Source: Asterella californica
Lineage: Eukaryota; Streptophyta; Marchantiopsida; Marchantiales; Aytoniaceae
Direction: 5' to 3'
Assembly: GCA_036924285.1 (NCBI GenBank)
Contig: JAYKYS010000002.1
Location: 7,130,001-7,194,000, forward strand
DNA length: 64,000 bases
A program made the translations under genes and the position numbers. The notes under the pieces are model-generated. The model was not told the DNA's origin. It made no database searches and saw only the letters and a program-made list of their open reading frames with translations. Positions 22,187 through 32,900 of the stretch are shown here, in pieces (the first letter of the stretch is position 1; each line of letters opens with the position of its first letter).

Positions 22187-23930
22187 GTGTTATTGCAGCG
22201 TATGTTTGACTCGTCAAGATATGTGGATCTTCCACATCCATTGGATATGTTGTCTCAGACCTTGGCGTCTACGTCAGAGCAGATGCAAAGGGAGGTGACT
22301 AATGCACGGATTACCTCTCGTAGATCTAAACGGGCAAAAAATCCAATGAATAGGTATATGCATGAAAGTTTTCTTGCTGCGCACCATGCATATATGGCCA
22401 ATGTTCTTCAAGAACAAGAATCAAGTTCACTTGAGGAGGCGAGCACAAAGCCCAATGGATAAGTGCTATGGAAGCTGAACTTGTTGCGCTTCATCATCAA
22501 TAGACTTGGGAGTTGGTGGACTTACCTGAAGATAAGAAAGTGATTGGTTGCAGGTGGGTCTTCAAGATCAAGCGCAACTCGGATGATACCGTGTGTCGGT
22601 ACAAGATCAAATTGGTAGTTAAGGGTTACGCACAGCAACATGGAGTGAATTTTGAGAAGACCTTTGCTCCAGTTGCGAAGATGGTGACTATTCGAACCGC
22701 AGTTGCAATTGCAACTCAAAAAGGTTGGAAGATGCACCAGATGGATTTCAAGAACGCCTTCCTCAACGACGATCTTGAGGAGGAGGTCTACATGCAGCAA
22801 CCTCCAAGTTATGAGGATCCTAAGTTCTCTTCTGGTGTGTGTAAGTTACAGAAGGTCCTCTATGATCTGAAACAAGCACCAAGAGCATGGTATGCAAAGA
22901 TCAATTCTTACTTGCAGTCTCTTGGTTTCCTCCTTTGTAGTTCAGACTCCACCTTGTATTAATTAAGAATACGAGACCGGATTGTTGTAATCATCATCTA
23001 TGTTGATGACTTGATCATTATCGATAACTATGAGGAGTTTATTTCTCAGATCAAGGATCACTTGAAATCTGAGTTCGAGATGATGGACTTAGGAGAACTC
23101 AAGTACTTCCTTGTTGTGGAGTTCATTAGAGATGAGAAGGATGTTTGGCTTGTACAGTGATAGTATGCTCTCAGTATGCTTGAGAGATTTTGTATGCTTG
23201 ACTGCAAACCCATTGCTATGTCACTAGAGCAAGGAGTAAAGCTAAGAGTAGAGGATGTTGAGTTACTTGATGATCCACACATGTACAGACATATGGTTGG
23301 GAGTCTTATCTACCTGACGATCACCAGACCAGACTTGAGGTATGTCGTCGGTCTGATTAGTCAGTTCATGTAGTCATCACGAAGATCACATTTGGAGACT
23401 GTCAAGCGGATCCTCCGCTACGTGAAGTTCTCGATGCAGTACGAACTTCACTATCGATACGATGGACCATTGTTGTTACATGACTACACAGATGCTGATT
23501 GGACAGGAAGTGCCGACAGCAAATCCACGTCAAGTTACGCTTTTGGACTTGGAAGCACTGCTATAAGCTGGGCTTCTAAGAAGCAACTTACGGTTGCTTT
23601 GTCATCCACAGAAGCAGAGTACCGAGGAGCACCGAACGCAACATGTGAATCAATTTGGCTTCGATGTCTGTTATTTGATATTGGTGTGGAGTGTACATAT
23701 CCGTGTTGTTGTATATACAGACAACATTAGCAGCATGAAGTTAGTTAGTAATCATGTTTTCCATGCTAGGACGAAGCACATTGAGGTGCACTATCATTTC
23801 ATTAGAGAGAAGGTCCTTGCAAGAGAGATTGAGCTCAATTATGTGAACACAGGAGATCAGGAGATCAGGAGATCAGGAGATCAGGAGATCAGGTTGCCGA
23901 TATCTTCACTAAGGCATTGTCTAGATAAGT
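22187..23930 (+). pseudogene. pol: copia reverse transcriptase and RNase H
   Basis: RT signatures are GCRWVFKIKRNSDDTV, YAQQHGVNFEKTFAPVAKM, MDFKNAFLNDDLEEEVYMQQ and LYDLKQAPRAWY (22545-22890). The active site is YVDDLI (Asp-Asp codons 23005-23010). RNase H signatures are DADWTGSADSKSTSSYAF and LSSTEAEYRG (about 23490-23630). The C-terminal VADIFTKAL typical of copia (23893 onward) is out of frame because an 8-bp motif, GAGATCAG, is present five times (23853-23892). Stops occur at 22961 and 23157, among others. Confidence 0.88.
23853..23892 (+). repeat. 8-bp microsatellite (GAGATCAG) x5
   Basis: Five perfect head-to-tail copies of GAGATCAG lie inside the copia pol tail. A single copy is expected from the family (coding G-D-Q before V-A-D-I-F). 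Four extra units add 32 bases and shift the frame. Confidence 0.9.
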
Positions 23931-23988
23931 TTGATGCTTTCAGACATTGTCTAGGAGTACAGGATGTAGAGTCGAGCTTGAAGAGGAG

Positions 23989-24069
23989 TGTTGATATAGC
24001 CCCAAGCTCTAGTAGATCATCGGCTAACTTTAGCCGGAGCGGACCATAATGGAGTATCTATGTATTGAC
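23989..24069 (+). repeat. partial copia 3' LTR
   Basis: TGTTGATATAG follows a polypurine run, as expected for a copia LTR start. The similarity to any LTR cannot be extended, because at about 24070 the sequence changes to gypsy-family DNA. Confidence 0.45.
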
Positions 24070-24259
24070 GTGGTGGTAGGCACAATAAGTGTCAAGGAGC
24101 GAGATCGTGTCTTTCAACGAGCGTCCTTTTGACAAGAAGGACGACATGTACTTCAAGTGTGGGATGATGAGAGAGTACGGATAGTGTCACATCCATCGTA
24201 GAGGGCATAGTTAGTACGACATGCCCATGAGGAGTTGCGACATTTTGGAGTGAAGCGTT
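24070..24259 (+). mobile_element. gypsy-family fragment (integrase head region)
   Basis: The segment from TGGTGGTAGGCAC to TGAAGCGT is homologous to 16450-16640 of gypsy copy 1, covering the end of RNase H to the zinc-binding head of integrase. The sequence then diverges abruptly. It is a 190-bp piece joined directly to a broken copia LTR. Confidence 0.85.
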
Positions 24260-24351
24260 GTTGTGTCGTGGACCCTCTCCTACCTGAAAATCTATTTCGA
24301 TTCTTATCATTATCGCTCCAAAGACGCTCATGAGACTAAAAATGAGATATT

Positions 24352-24660
24352 TTGCACAACTGTGGATCTTCACTTTCATCGCATCAATGGATAGAGCTTG
24401 TTGTCAACTTTCCATGGACACTTTGTCTATTTCATTTGGACGCCTAGTGGAGAAGTTATGAGAGTCGAAAGATGAGAAAAGCAAGCTAAGCCCTAGCTTA
24501 CGGGCTTTTGCACAACTTCAGATCTTCACTTTCATCACATCAATGGATAGAGCTCGTTGTCAGCTTTTCATAGGCACTTCGTCTACTTCATTTGGACGCT
24601 TAGTGGTGAAGTTACGAGACTCGAAAGAAAAGAAAATCAAGCTAGGCCTTAGTTTACTAT
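24352..24660 (+). repeat. two-copy tandem repeat, about 156-bp period
   Basis: Units beginning TTGCACAAC at 24352 and 24508 share long blocks (GATCTTCACTTTCATC, CATCAATGGATAGAGCT, TTCATTTGGACGC). They differ by scattered substitutions, so this is an older duplication. Confidence 0.88.
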
Positions 24661-25312
24661 TGCTGACTGAGTATTTACGGCTCCTGGCGCTATACTAAGG
24701 ACGCAAAGGGCCTGCTAGCTCATTATCTGTGAAGAACTTCACGTACTACGACTATCGTAAAGAGGCAGCTTAAGGGACTAGCTTGCATCTATGATTTGTC
24801 AACGGACGGTTCGGGAGATTTGAAGGTCCAGTGCAAATGCGCAAGACGTTGTTGGGTTCAGATCTGTGCAAGCTACGCACTGGTTAAGACGGTTCGTGAA
24901 GAGGCAGATCGAGGAATGTGTTCAGAAAGAAATTGAGACGCATACGAGATTTTTGGAGTGCTTCAACGATCTGCGAAGGAGAGTTGGACCGTTCGAGCCG
25001 TTCTAGAGTCCAAAATTGCTGACATTGGATCCACTAGGATCAGAACGTCGAGTTCTTCAGGAAATTGAAGACGATACGAAGTTCATCGGACGAATTGAGA
25101 GTTCTTGGTGAAATTGACTCGCAGGGAAGCGCTTACGTCATTTTGCATCATCTCAAAGATTGCAGCGTGTGCAGACGATGTGCTCTGGCTGCTCATCTGA
25201 GCAACATGTAAACAAGGATAGTGTTTGCAAACGAATCTGAAGAATTTAAGATCTATGTCTTGACAAACGAAGTGGATGTCGTTCAAACGGTATACAACAA
25301 GGACTGTAGGTT
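24661..25312. other. intergenic, nothing recognised
   Basis: No coding or RNA gene can be supported. It may be transposon-derived, because it lies between the tandem repeat and a copia gag relic. Confidence 0.4.
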
Positions 25313-25603
25313 TTAAAAGATCAAGATCGATGGCGAACTGAAAGAATTTGAGATAGGAGAATATTTAGAATTAGAATCCCGTAAGACAATCCAAGCTCCT
25401 TCTATATCGATATAATGGAAGGGACCGATAACGACATGAAGACAAGTTTTGGATATGGAGAAGAATTTACTCACAAGGACATAGTCCAGCCCGAGAAGTA
25501 AGAATTCAAGAGACACATGCGTATAATGAAAATCTAGATAAATGTAAGACTTATGCATGTACAGCTGAACATCAGAGAACAATAGCAGAGTTTTGCAATA
25601 CAT
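25313..25603 (-). pseudogene. copia gag-like relic
   Basis: A minus-strand frame of 96 residues contains YLDFHY, FLLLGLDY and IGPFHYID. These align in the same order with the minus-strand frame at 7014-6808 (YIDFRY, FLLLGLGY, ISPFFYVV), which sits next to a copia primer-binding site. I infer that both are N-terminal gag remnants of one copia family. No PBS was found next to this one. Confidence 0.5.
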
Positions 25604-26009
25604 AGGATGAGGAGATAAACTGAGAGGACTCCTAAAACGATCGACATGACATGGTCCAGAGACATTAGACTGGTCATAGCAAACGACCTCGAAGGAGTGG
25701 ACTTGTTCTTGTCCACCTCCTCTCGATCTCTCACGGACTTACATGTTGTGGTATGGGAGTAGATTGAATAGACAAAAGTTCGTCATCGGCAATTACTGGA
25801 TCAACAACATCATTCACAGAGGATATGACGTCCGACATGAAAACAATAGAGAAAAGTAAGAAAAGGGGTTCGAGTTGGAAGACTTATCTTCTGTCGCTTC
25901 TCTGCCGCAATCTCATCGCCGTAGACTTGACGAAATGCATGTAATCGAGACGAAGACGCGTACAGGTAGAAGATAAGTTTGTTCCAACATCGCAGCATGT
26001 TTGCACCAT
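25604..26009. other. intergenic, probable transposon leader or LTR
   Basis: No gene supported. The sequence lies upstream (minus strand) of the gag-like relic and probably belongs to the same element. Confidence 0.35.
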
Positions 26010-26400
26010 TCCACCATCTCAGTCTCTCACGACCCGATGCCGATACAGTCACAAGTTAGAGCAAAGAAACAATGTGACGAGAACACAAGAGAAGAACAGA
26101 AGTGAGAAAGACGTGCTTGGAATGAAAACCAGTGAACTAAGAATTGCCAAGCGAGATTGAAGTCACGATGATTAGCAGCGATCCGCAAAACGAGCAATCC
26201 AGATGGATTCTACCATCACAGCAGATTCGCAGCATTCCACCATCCCAGTCTCTCACGACACGATGTCGATACAGCAGTCACGAGTTAGAGCAAACAGACG
26301 ACGCGACGGGAACAAGAAGGAAAGACATGCTTGGAATGAACAGCAGCGAACAAACATTTGTCAACCAAGATTGAAGCCGCGATAGCAACGATCCGCAATA
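26010..26400 (+). repeat. two-copy tandem repeat, about 230-bp period
   Basis: The block beginning TCTCACGAC(C/A)CGATG, with GCTTGGAATGAA and GCGATCCGCAA further on, occurs at about 26031-26190 and again at about 26253-26400. The copies differ by substitutions and small indels. Confidence 0.8.
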
Positions 26401-26790
26401 CCAGCGATCACGAATCGCTCGAAATGACAAATCGCTCACAGCAAGATGCACGACGAAGAAAGAGTTCCACAAGTGAACGAGGAAGCTAAACTATGACCGA
26501 CCGACGATTCGCTCGCAGAGAAGCAAGTGACCGAATCGCAGCAACCGATCGACGAAGAAACAAGAAGAACGACCGAGTAATCGGTTGCAGAGAAGCAAAC
26601 GAACGATTAGAAGTGAGACGATCGATTCGTCGATGAGAGCGATGAGAAATGAGTAGCGATGAATCCTTGACAGGAACCGAATGAGAAGAACGTGAACGTG
26701 AACAAAGCAAGGTCAGTAGCATGTTTGCTGCTAGTCCCGGCGAAACTTGGAAACCTGGCAGTCCTGCCAAAGGCAGCCTGTCGCCGAAAC
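26401..26790. other. purine-rich intergenic DNA
   Basis: A/G-rich with many dispersed GAAGCAA and GAACGA strings. The minus-strand frames across it have no recognisable domain and probably reflect the low-complexity composition. Confidence 0.4.
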
Positions 26791-26968
26791 ACGTAACGGA
26801 CGCTTATTACGCTAATACACTGTTACAAGACCGGTTTAAAATAAGCTGTTTTCGCAACGACGTCTCATTACCGAAGGATTTTACGTAACGGACGCTCATT
26901 ACGGCAATACACTATTACAAGACAGGTTCAAAATAATCCGTTTCTGTGACGACGTCTCATTACCGCTA
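26791..26968 (+). repeat. two-copy tandem repeat, 92-bp period
   Basis: Units start ACGTAACGGACGCT at 26791 and 26883. Each contains AATACACT, TTACAAGAC and ACGACGTCTCATTACCG. The similarity is high apart from substitutions. Confidence 0.9.
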
Positions 26969-27026
26969 AATTGACGATGACAAATGACTGCAGAGGTCAC
27001 GTTAATTGTAAACGGTCCCCACTTTT

Positions 27027-27071
27027 TCTCCAGCCAATATCATCCCCTTGGGGGATGATATTGGCTGGAGA
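27027..27071. repeat. perfect hairpin, 21-bp arms, 3-nt loop
   Basis: 27027-27047 is the exact reverse complement of 27051-27071 (core CCAGCCAATATCATCCCC), with only TTG between. The arms have no mismatch. A second hairpin follows 80 bp downstream. Confidence 0.95.
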
Positions 27072-27149
27072 TTTCCTAGATTTCACAATCACTATTTTAC
27101 AAGAGTATATTCTTTTTTGCTATCAAGGAGATATCGAGATTTATCTTGT

Positions 27150-27178
27150 GCTCTAGTTGGTTCTATACCAACTAGAGC
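27150..27178. repeat. perfect hairpin, 12-bp arms, 5-nt loop
   Basis: GCTCTAGTTGGT (27150-27161) pairs exactly with ACCAACTAGAGC (27167-27178) around TCTAT. Confidence 0.95.
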
Positions 27179-28501
27179 TCTAGTTTCAGTAAAACTAGTG
27201 TACAGGAACACGCTTCAAAAGTATAATTCTGAATTGTATCACTAACCATACATTAAATTAGTGAGCGTGCTTGCCTCTTCCCTTTTGAAAGAGGGTGAAT
27301 AATATTATATACAAAAGAGACTTTCGGCAAATGCAGGAAAGATGACAAGCTGGATGATCGGGAAAGGAAATACTCATCGGCGACAGGGCAGGAGAGTGAG
27401 AACCGTGTGGAAAGGGAGCGGAACGAACGTTGGGAGAAATATGGCGGTGGATTTCAAATCGTATCGTATTTGACGCGGCGTGGTTTGGACATTCTTTAAG
27501 TGTAAAACAAAAATAATTGGATCGAAAAATAAATCAGAATATATTTTTTAAGTAAATTTTATAATTAAGTGAATACTACGTGCCAGAATTTGCCGATAAA
27601 ACTCATGAGTAATGTGAGTTCATTCGTACACAGGAATCGTAGGATTGGTCTGCTATCTTGTCAAAAACAGACTCTTTGCAAAGTTTAATTTATCACCTAA
27701 CCCTTCTTGCAGGAAGAGTTAGATGATAATATAAACTGCTTTGCATATTTCTCTTTTTCTGAAATAGAAGAAGTGAATATACAAAAAAGTACACATAATC
27801 TAATAAGTTTAATGTTTACTGTGATGATAAGTGTTCTTGGTCACCCAGAAGACCTTATTTTGAGAACTTGCTTTTAGAGAAATAAGAAATAAAAATAACA
27901 TAATAAGTTTAGACCCCGAGTATTACTGCAAGTGCTATTGGTGACTCAGAAGACCATATGTTTTGAAGTTAATGTAAATTGCTTAAATCGTGGTTTTGCT
28001 TTCAGAGAACTAAGAAATTTAATTGATATGGGGAAATTGCTTTTGGCGACCACTCCTTCGTCCCAACTTGAAATCTTATTAATAAAGAATCAAATTAAAG
28101 CTATTCAGCAGCTTTACAAGTTAGGATTCATCTTCTTTTACTTAGTGCTGACAGAGAAATGTTAAAGTTAAATATTTCTAGATGCAAAAAAAGAAATATT
28201 TTCTTCAGACTCAAAGAACAATGTGAAGAAATAGGAATATTTTCTTTCATGCTTTATTACTCATACTCAAGGTTTAAGGGACATAATGTATAATTCACGT
28301 TGATAATAGATGAAGTGCGTCATATATTTCAAAGGACCTTCTGTGCGGGTTACAAGGATCGTACTTCCGTTCACGTTATAATTTCAACGAAGGTATTCCG
28401 CATGGCTCGGTGTCGAGTCAGCTCACTGACAGACTCTATTCGGGATACATACAGGCTCTAGAGGGTCTCAAACATCTGTCGTTACCCCTTACGGCCTCGT
28501 C
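27179..28501. other. AT-rich intergenic DNA with dispersed-repeat fragments
   Basis: No gene supported. AAATTAGTGAGCGTGCTTG (27254 on) recurs near 51008. A diverged motif, GGTCACCCAGAAGACC or GGTGACTCAGAAGACC, occurs at about 27839 and 27940 and, in inverted orientation, near 51460. 27685-27740 is an imperfect foldback (TTATCACCTAACCCTTC with AGAGTTAGATGATAA). Confidence 0.45.
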
Positions 28502-28623
28502 AATAGAACTTTTACGGCTTCTGAGCCGTAACCTTATGTACAATCGGTGGAGATGTTCTGTAAATAGAACTTTTTATGGCTGCTGAGCCGTAAACTTGTG
28601 TACAATCGATGGAGATGTGCTGC
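28502..28623 (+). repeat. two-copy tandem repeat, 61-bp period, each with a small palindrome
   Basis: Units 28502-28562 and 28563-28623 start AATAGAACTTTT and end GGAGATGT(T/G)CTG. Each carries TTACGGCT...AGCCGTAA or a close variant (8-bp arms, 4-nt loop in unit 1). Confidence 0.88.
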
Positions 28624-29928
28624 AAATATCACGGCAATAACTGGAAATGGGACTTTGGCTGTACTTCTTTAGTATTTACTTCATTTTAACATTCTCCAAT
28701 ATGTGTTTTTACTTGGACAGACAGTGGTGTATGGGGATAAGATCTATGGTTTATCGGATATAAGTTACTCAAAAATACAAGAGAAGAATAGCAGAAATGG
28801 TTTTTGTCCTATTTTCTAGGGAGTTACACGTCAGACGATTGCTAAATCGAGTTTGATCCTTAATGGACATCACGCTCTAAAACATTTTGAAAGTTTTGTA
28901 TAATTGATTCGATATTTTGTCCTTGTGCAATGGTCTTACTCCGGCCTCATCCGGTTGCGTCATCTCACCCCTTTCACCATTTGCACATGTGGCCTAGGAG
29001 TAATCAGTACCTTCCATGCTTTTGAATCTATAAAGACTGAATTCTGTCTAGCGCGTACATTGTATAAGCATTTGCAAACATTATTCATGATCAGCAATTT
29101 ATGAAAAATTTTCCTCTCGCTCTATGTTCAAAGTGCTGTCTCACAGGCATTGCCTCGCAATTGCGCAGCACCTTGTTTTCCTCCATTCTTTCCGGCTGAA
29201 TGTTACACATTCTTCTTTCCATTCACCAACGCCAGTTATTAATCGCTACATTCATGTGCTGACTCGTCTGGTTCACCATCTGTAACCAGTCACTGGAGCA
29301 GACGAACATTATCGGGCATGCTGACGGGATAGTCTAACCGTCGAATTCTCTGATTCTACACATGATTCAATGTAACACAAAGAGCTATTTACGGGCACGC
29401 AACTGCCAACTCCTACAGAGTAACATTACACTCTCCTTAAAATTGGAAGATAGATTTTACTGCTTCTTTCACATTAACTTTGAGCTGTCAGGTCCATTTA
29501 ACAGTGTAATACATCATAGCCTTCCCGTGCGAATATGAACACAACAGAACAACAAACATGTGTTACTTTATTCTCACTAGTCAGTCTTGTCCCAAACATT
29601 AGTATACTTCGGAGGCCCTTCACTTGGCAGGACATAATTCCAATGGACTACTGATTATAAGTACAGTTCCAAGGACGCAAACAGTTTCATCCGCTCGCCT
29701 TCTGTCCCGTAGTTCAACAGTATCCTGCCTCAAAAGTTTCATTCCTATGGTGCTAGAAATGAATGTCCTCTTTATGTACAGCTCAACTGACCAGAATGAT
29801 ACATTGCCTAAAGGAAAAGTGTTTCACTACTAATATAGGATGAGGTGCAACTATAGTAGGAACTTGGAACCCCACTCCCACAAAACTATGGATGGTAAAT
29901 TTACAATCAAGCCTTCAACAGTTACCGT
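28624..29928. other. downstream flank of the Fd-GOGAT gene
   Basis: This stretch probably contains the 3' untranslated region of the minus-strand Fd-GOGAT gene near 29600-29928. No other coding sequence or RNA gene is recognised. Confidence 0.5.
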
Positions 29929-32900
29929 TTAAACGTTTTGGACGACAGGTTCACTGATAGGAACATTGTCTTGAACCTCCGGACCTGCCTCTGGTGTATC
30001 TTCCTCGCTAGGTGGTACTAGTTGCCAGAACATGGGAAGATACTTCTCCCAATTTTCCAGCACTTGCTGTCCTCTAGTACTTCCCGTCTTGTCCTGTCAA
30101 ACAACTCCCACACAGATTGATTATCGGCTGCATGTACCAAGTATGCAGCTGTCGGGCGCGACATGCTAATCAATTCCCGCTTTTGAGACTACTGAAGTCG
30201 TTGCTCAAGCTGGTTTCATCTTTGTTGTAGTCTCTCTGGAACGGGATTTGCTAGTCACTACATAACGTCTTTCAGACTCCAAAGTGCTCGATCTAATTAT
30301 CTCGACTGACGTATACCGCACCGTGATAGACATAACCATTAGCTATGACGCATACGTGGAAAATGCTAGGCGCCCACAGTAAGAACGAATATTCTCTTTC
30401 TTACCACATGAGACTGAATCAGCCGGCGTAGAAGTTGCTGTCCCGCAGGAGTCCTGACTCGTTGCATTTTCACAATCTCCTTGTTTACCTTTTCATACAA
30501 ACGACAAAACCATGTCAACGGTTACCCTACAGTGAGTGACTGACAGATTGTTCTATGCTTAACGGATACTGGAGCACGCGATTAAACAAAGAGAACATAA
30601 TTCCTAATGCAGAATACGAGAATCACATAGCCAAAGATCTAGACTTCCAACACTCCTCCGTGTCTTCCACAAGAACGTCTGTGATTACTTGCTAAAAGTT
30701 CACCATCGCTAACTTGTAATATCTTTTGCTGTTTTCTCGAGGGAAAGATATGACACAAACCTTGGTGGTGAACGTATCATCCTCATCCAGAAAATAGGCT
30801 AAACCCCCTGTCATTCCTGCACCTACATTTCTTCCCACTCTGCCAGCCAATCACAACAACCGTGTTACTCGATACCGTGTTCATAGTGCATCGTATGTGC
30901 ACGCATTTTTACCACACCTCGCGACTTGCAAGGGCAGTGCTAGAAGTTAGAGGGTAGAGATTGAGCAATCAATAATCTGGGAAGGACTACTCCAGGCAGT
31001 ATCAGGACAGTCCTACACCAGCCGTAACCTATCTTAGCGAGAAAGAAGCAGAGCAAGAAAGTGACTGAACTTATCATAGTGTACTGTGCCCGACCCTTCC
31101 GGTACTCTAACACGACGAATTCTCGACAGGTGGGCTAGGACAGCATGGGTTAAGAACGGAAGGCGACGAATTTACCACCTGAGAAGGGGAAAGAGAGACT
31201 CCAGTTGTTTCATGATTCGGTAAGACGACCAGTTAAGTGAGGATGAGCAAAAGGGTACCGGCCTTGGGCAGAGGACCAAGCAAAGCAAGAACATCACAAC
31301 AAGGAGAGACAGATAGAGAAGCAAAAGGACGAGATCGCAACTGTCACCAGCTTCGTAGCACGCTCCTACGATGGACCTCAGAAGGCACTTACTTGCCCAG
31401 AGATACAACACATCCGCCCGTCATGTATTCACAGCAATGGTCGCCACAACCTTCTATCACTGCTTCCGCTGAGGAGTTTCGAACGGCAAATCTTTCGCCT
31501 GCTTTGCCTCGGGCAAAGAACTGCCCGCCTGTGGCGCCGTACAAACAGGTGTTTCCAACAATGGTAGCATCCTCCGGTGCGAACTTCACATGGCTTTGAG
31601 GTACAATAACGATCTCACCCCCAGCAATTCCCTGCGATTTTATCATTTCAGCCCCTTGAATCGTCACATGAACACAGGTAGGGTACGACAAGCTGTGAAA
31701 CAAAATTTATGGGCTACAACCCCTACCTTTCCCACGTAGTCATTAGCCTCCCCGATGAGGCGGATATTCATTCCTCGAGTCAGAAAACATCCGAAGGACT
31801 GACCAGCACTGCCCTCAAACCTGCAGACCAACCAAGACAAGAAGACCACAGAGGCACTTTATTTCAGGGCATGTAAAAGTAACGTGCTATGCAGAAAGCG
31901 CAAATCATTCCACCAGTGGCGGTAACCAAGGAACAGATAAAAGAGAAACCGTAGCATGGACTACGCGGTCGCAAAGTTCATACCCTCCCCACGAAACATG
32001 GCAGGTGCTAGGCCGTACATTCTGCCTAGACCACCTCACCTCATACGCTCCCAGAGTTACATACAGGTAGATGCTTGAAATTACCCCATCAGCTCATCAG
32101 ACAGAAGACTGAGGAGATATTACCAGAGTACGTTATTTTAGTAATTTTAATCACTCAAAGGGGATGTCCTCAATTCGAGTTCGACTCACGTTATGTCAAG
32201 ACGTCCCGCAAAGCCGTCGCCGTGCTGCTTGGCAATTCGACCCGCTATCCGCCCACCGACAGACCGATCAACGTTGAAAATCTTCGCCTTTTTCTGCACA
32301 TCCTTTTCTTCTTTGATAGCCTCCTCGATCTGCCAACACCACAGGTTTAAAGATTAAAGAGACAAGAAGGCTTGCGCTCAGCAGAAGTCAAGTTCAAAAA
32401 TGCAGCTCGATATACGTTATGTCACGGCCTTGAAAAATCCACTGTTTCATGTCCTTCCAATCAGCACGGCGCAACACCTCCCAACCAGACATCCGCGACA
32501 ATACCAATTCCGACACTGACTTTTCAGAAAGCAGATCTGAGGAGACTCTTTCCAATCTGGCAGTCACTGGAAAGCACTGATACCAAGATGTTCGCGATTA
32601 AAACCGCAACATGCGAAACATTGAGGTTGGCATAGGAATACTGTAGGGATATCTACTTGTGCAAATCAGTACTCCCGAATATCACCTCAGGATCCGCCAG
32701 AAGAACGTCATCCAAGACGGGACCGTTTGAATGCACGGGCTGCTTTCTGATCTCAGTACTACTTATCTTCGGAAGCCCTGCATTCTGTGCAAAGGCAACG
32801 ACTCTATCAGAAGGCGAATCTTCCTGCGAACCTTCCTCGAGATCTAACACCACAGATGCGTTTAGAACCCGGGATTCCGGACATGCACGGTAGAACGACC

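Larger units (their letters stand above)
18522..24069 (+). mobile_element. Ty1/copia retrotransposon, decayed and interrupted
   Basis: The gene order is gag zinc knuckle (about 18998), protease, GAG-pre-integrase, integrase (19199-20460), RT (22513-23020), then RNase H (23392-23900). Integrase before RT is diagnostic of Ty1/copia. A polypurine run (23980-23988) precedes a probable 3' LTR start TGTTGATATAG (23989), which breaks off at about 24069. No matching 5' LTR was found. A non-coding stretch of about 1.5 kb separates integrase from RT. Many TAG/TGA stops sit where CAG/TGG codons are expected. Confidence 0.88.

Noticed and set aside
23853..23892. Short regularly spaced repeats as a CRISPR array
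   Set aside because: Units are 8 bp, directly adjacent, without spacers, inside a eukaryotic retrotransposon. This is a microsatellite.
27027..27071. Hairpin as a microRNA precursor
   Set aside because: The loop is only three bases and the whole structure is 45 bp, shorter than a normal plant miRNA precursor. There is no evidence of expression.
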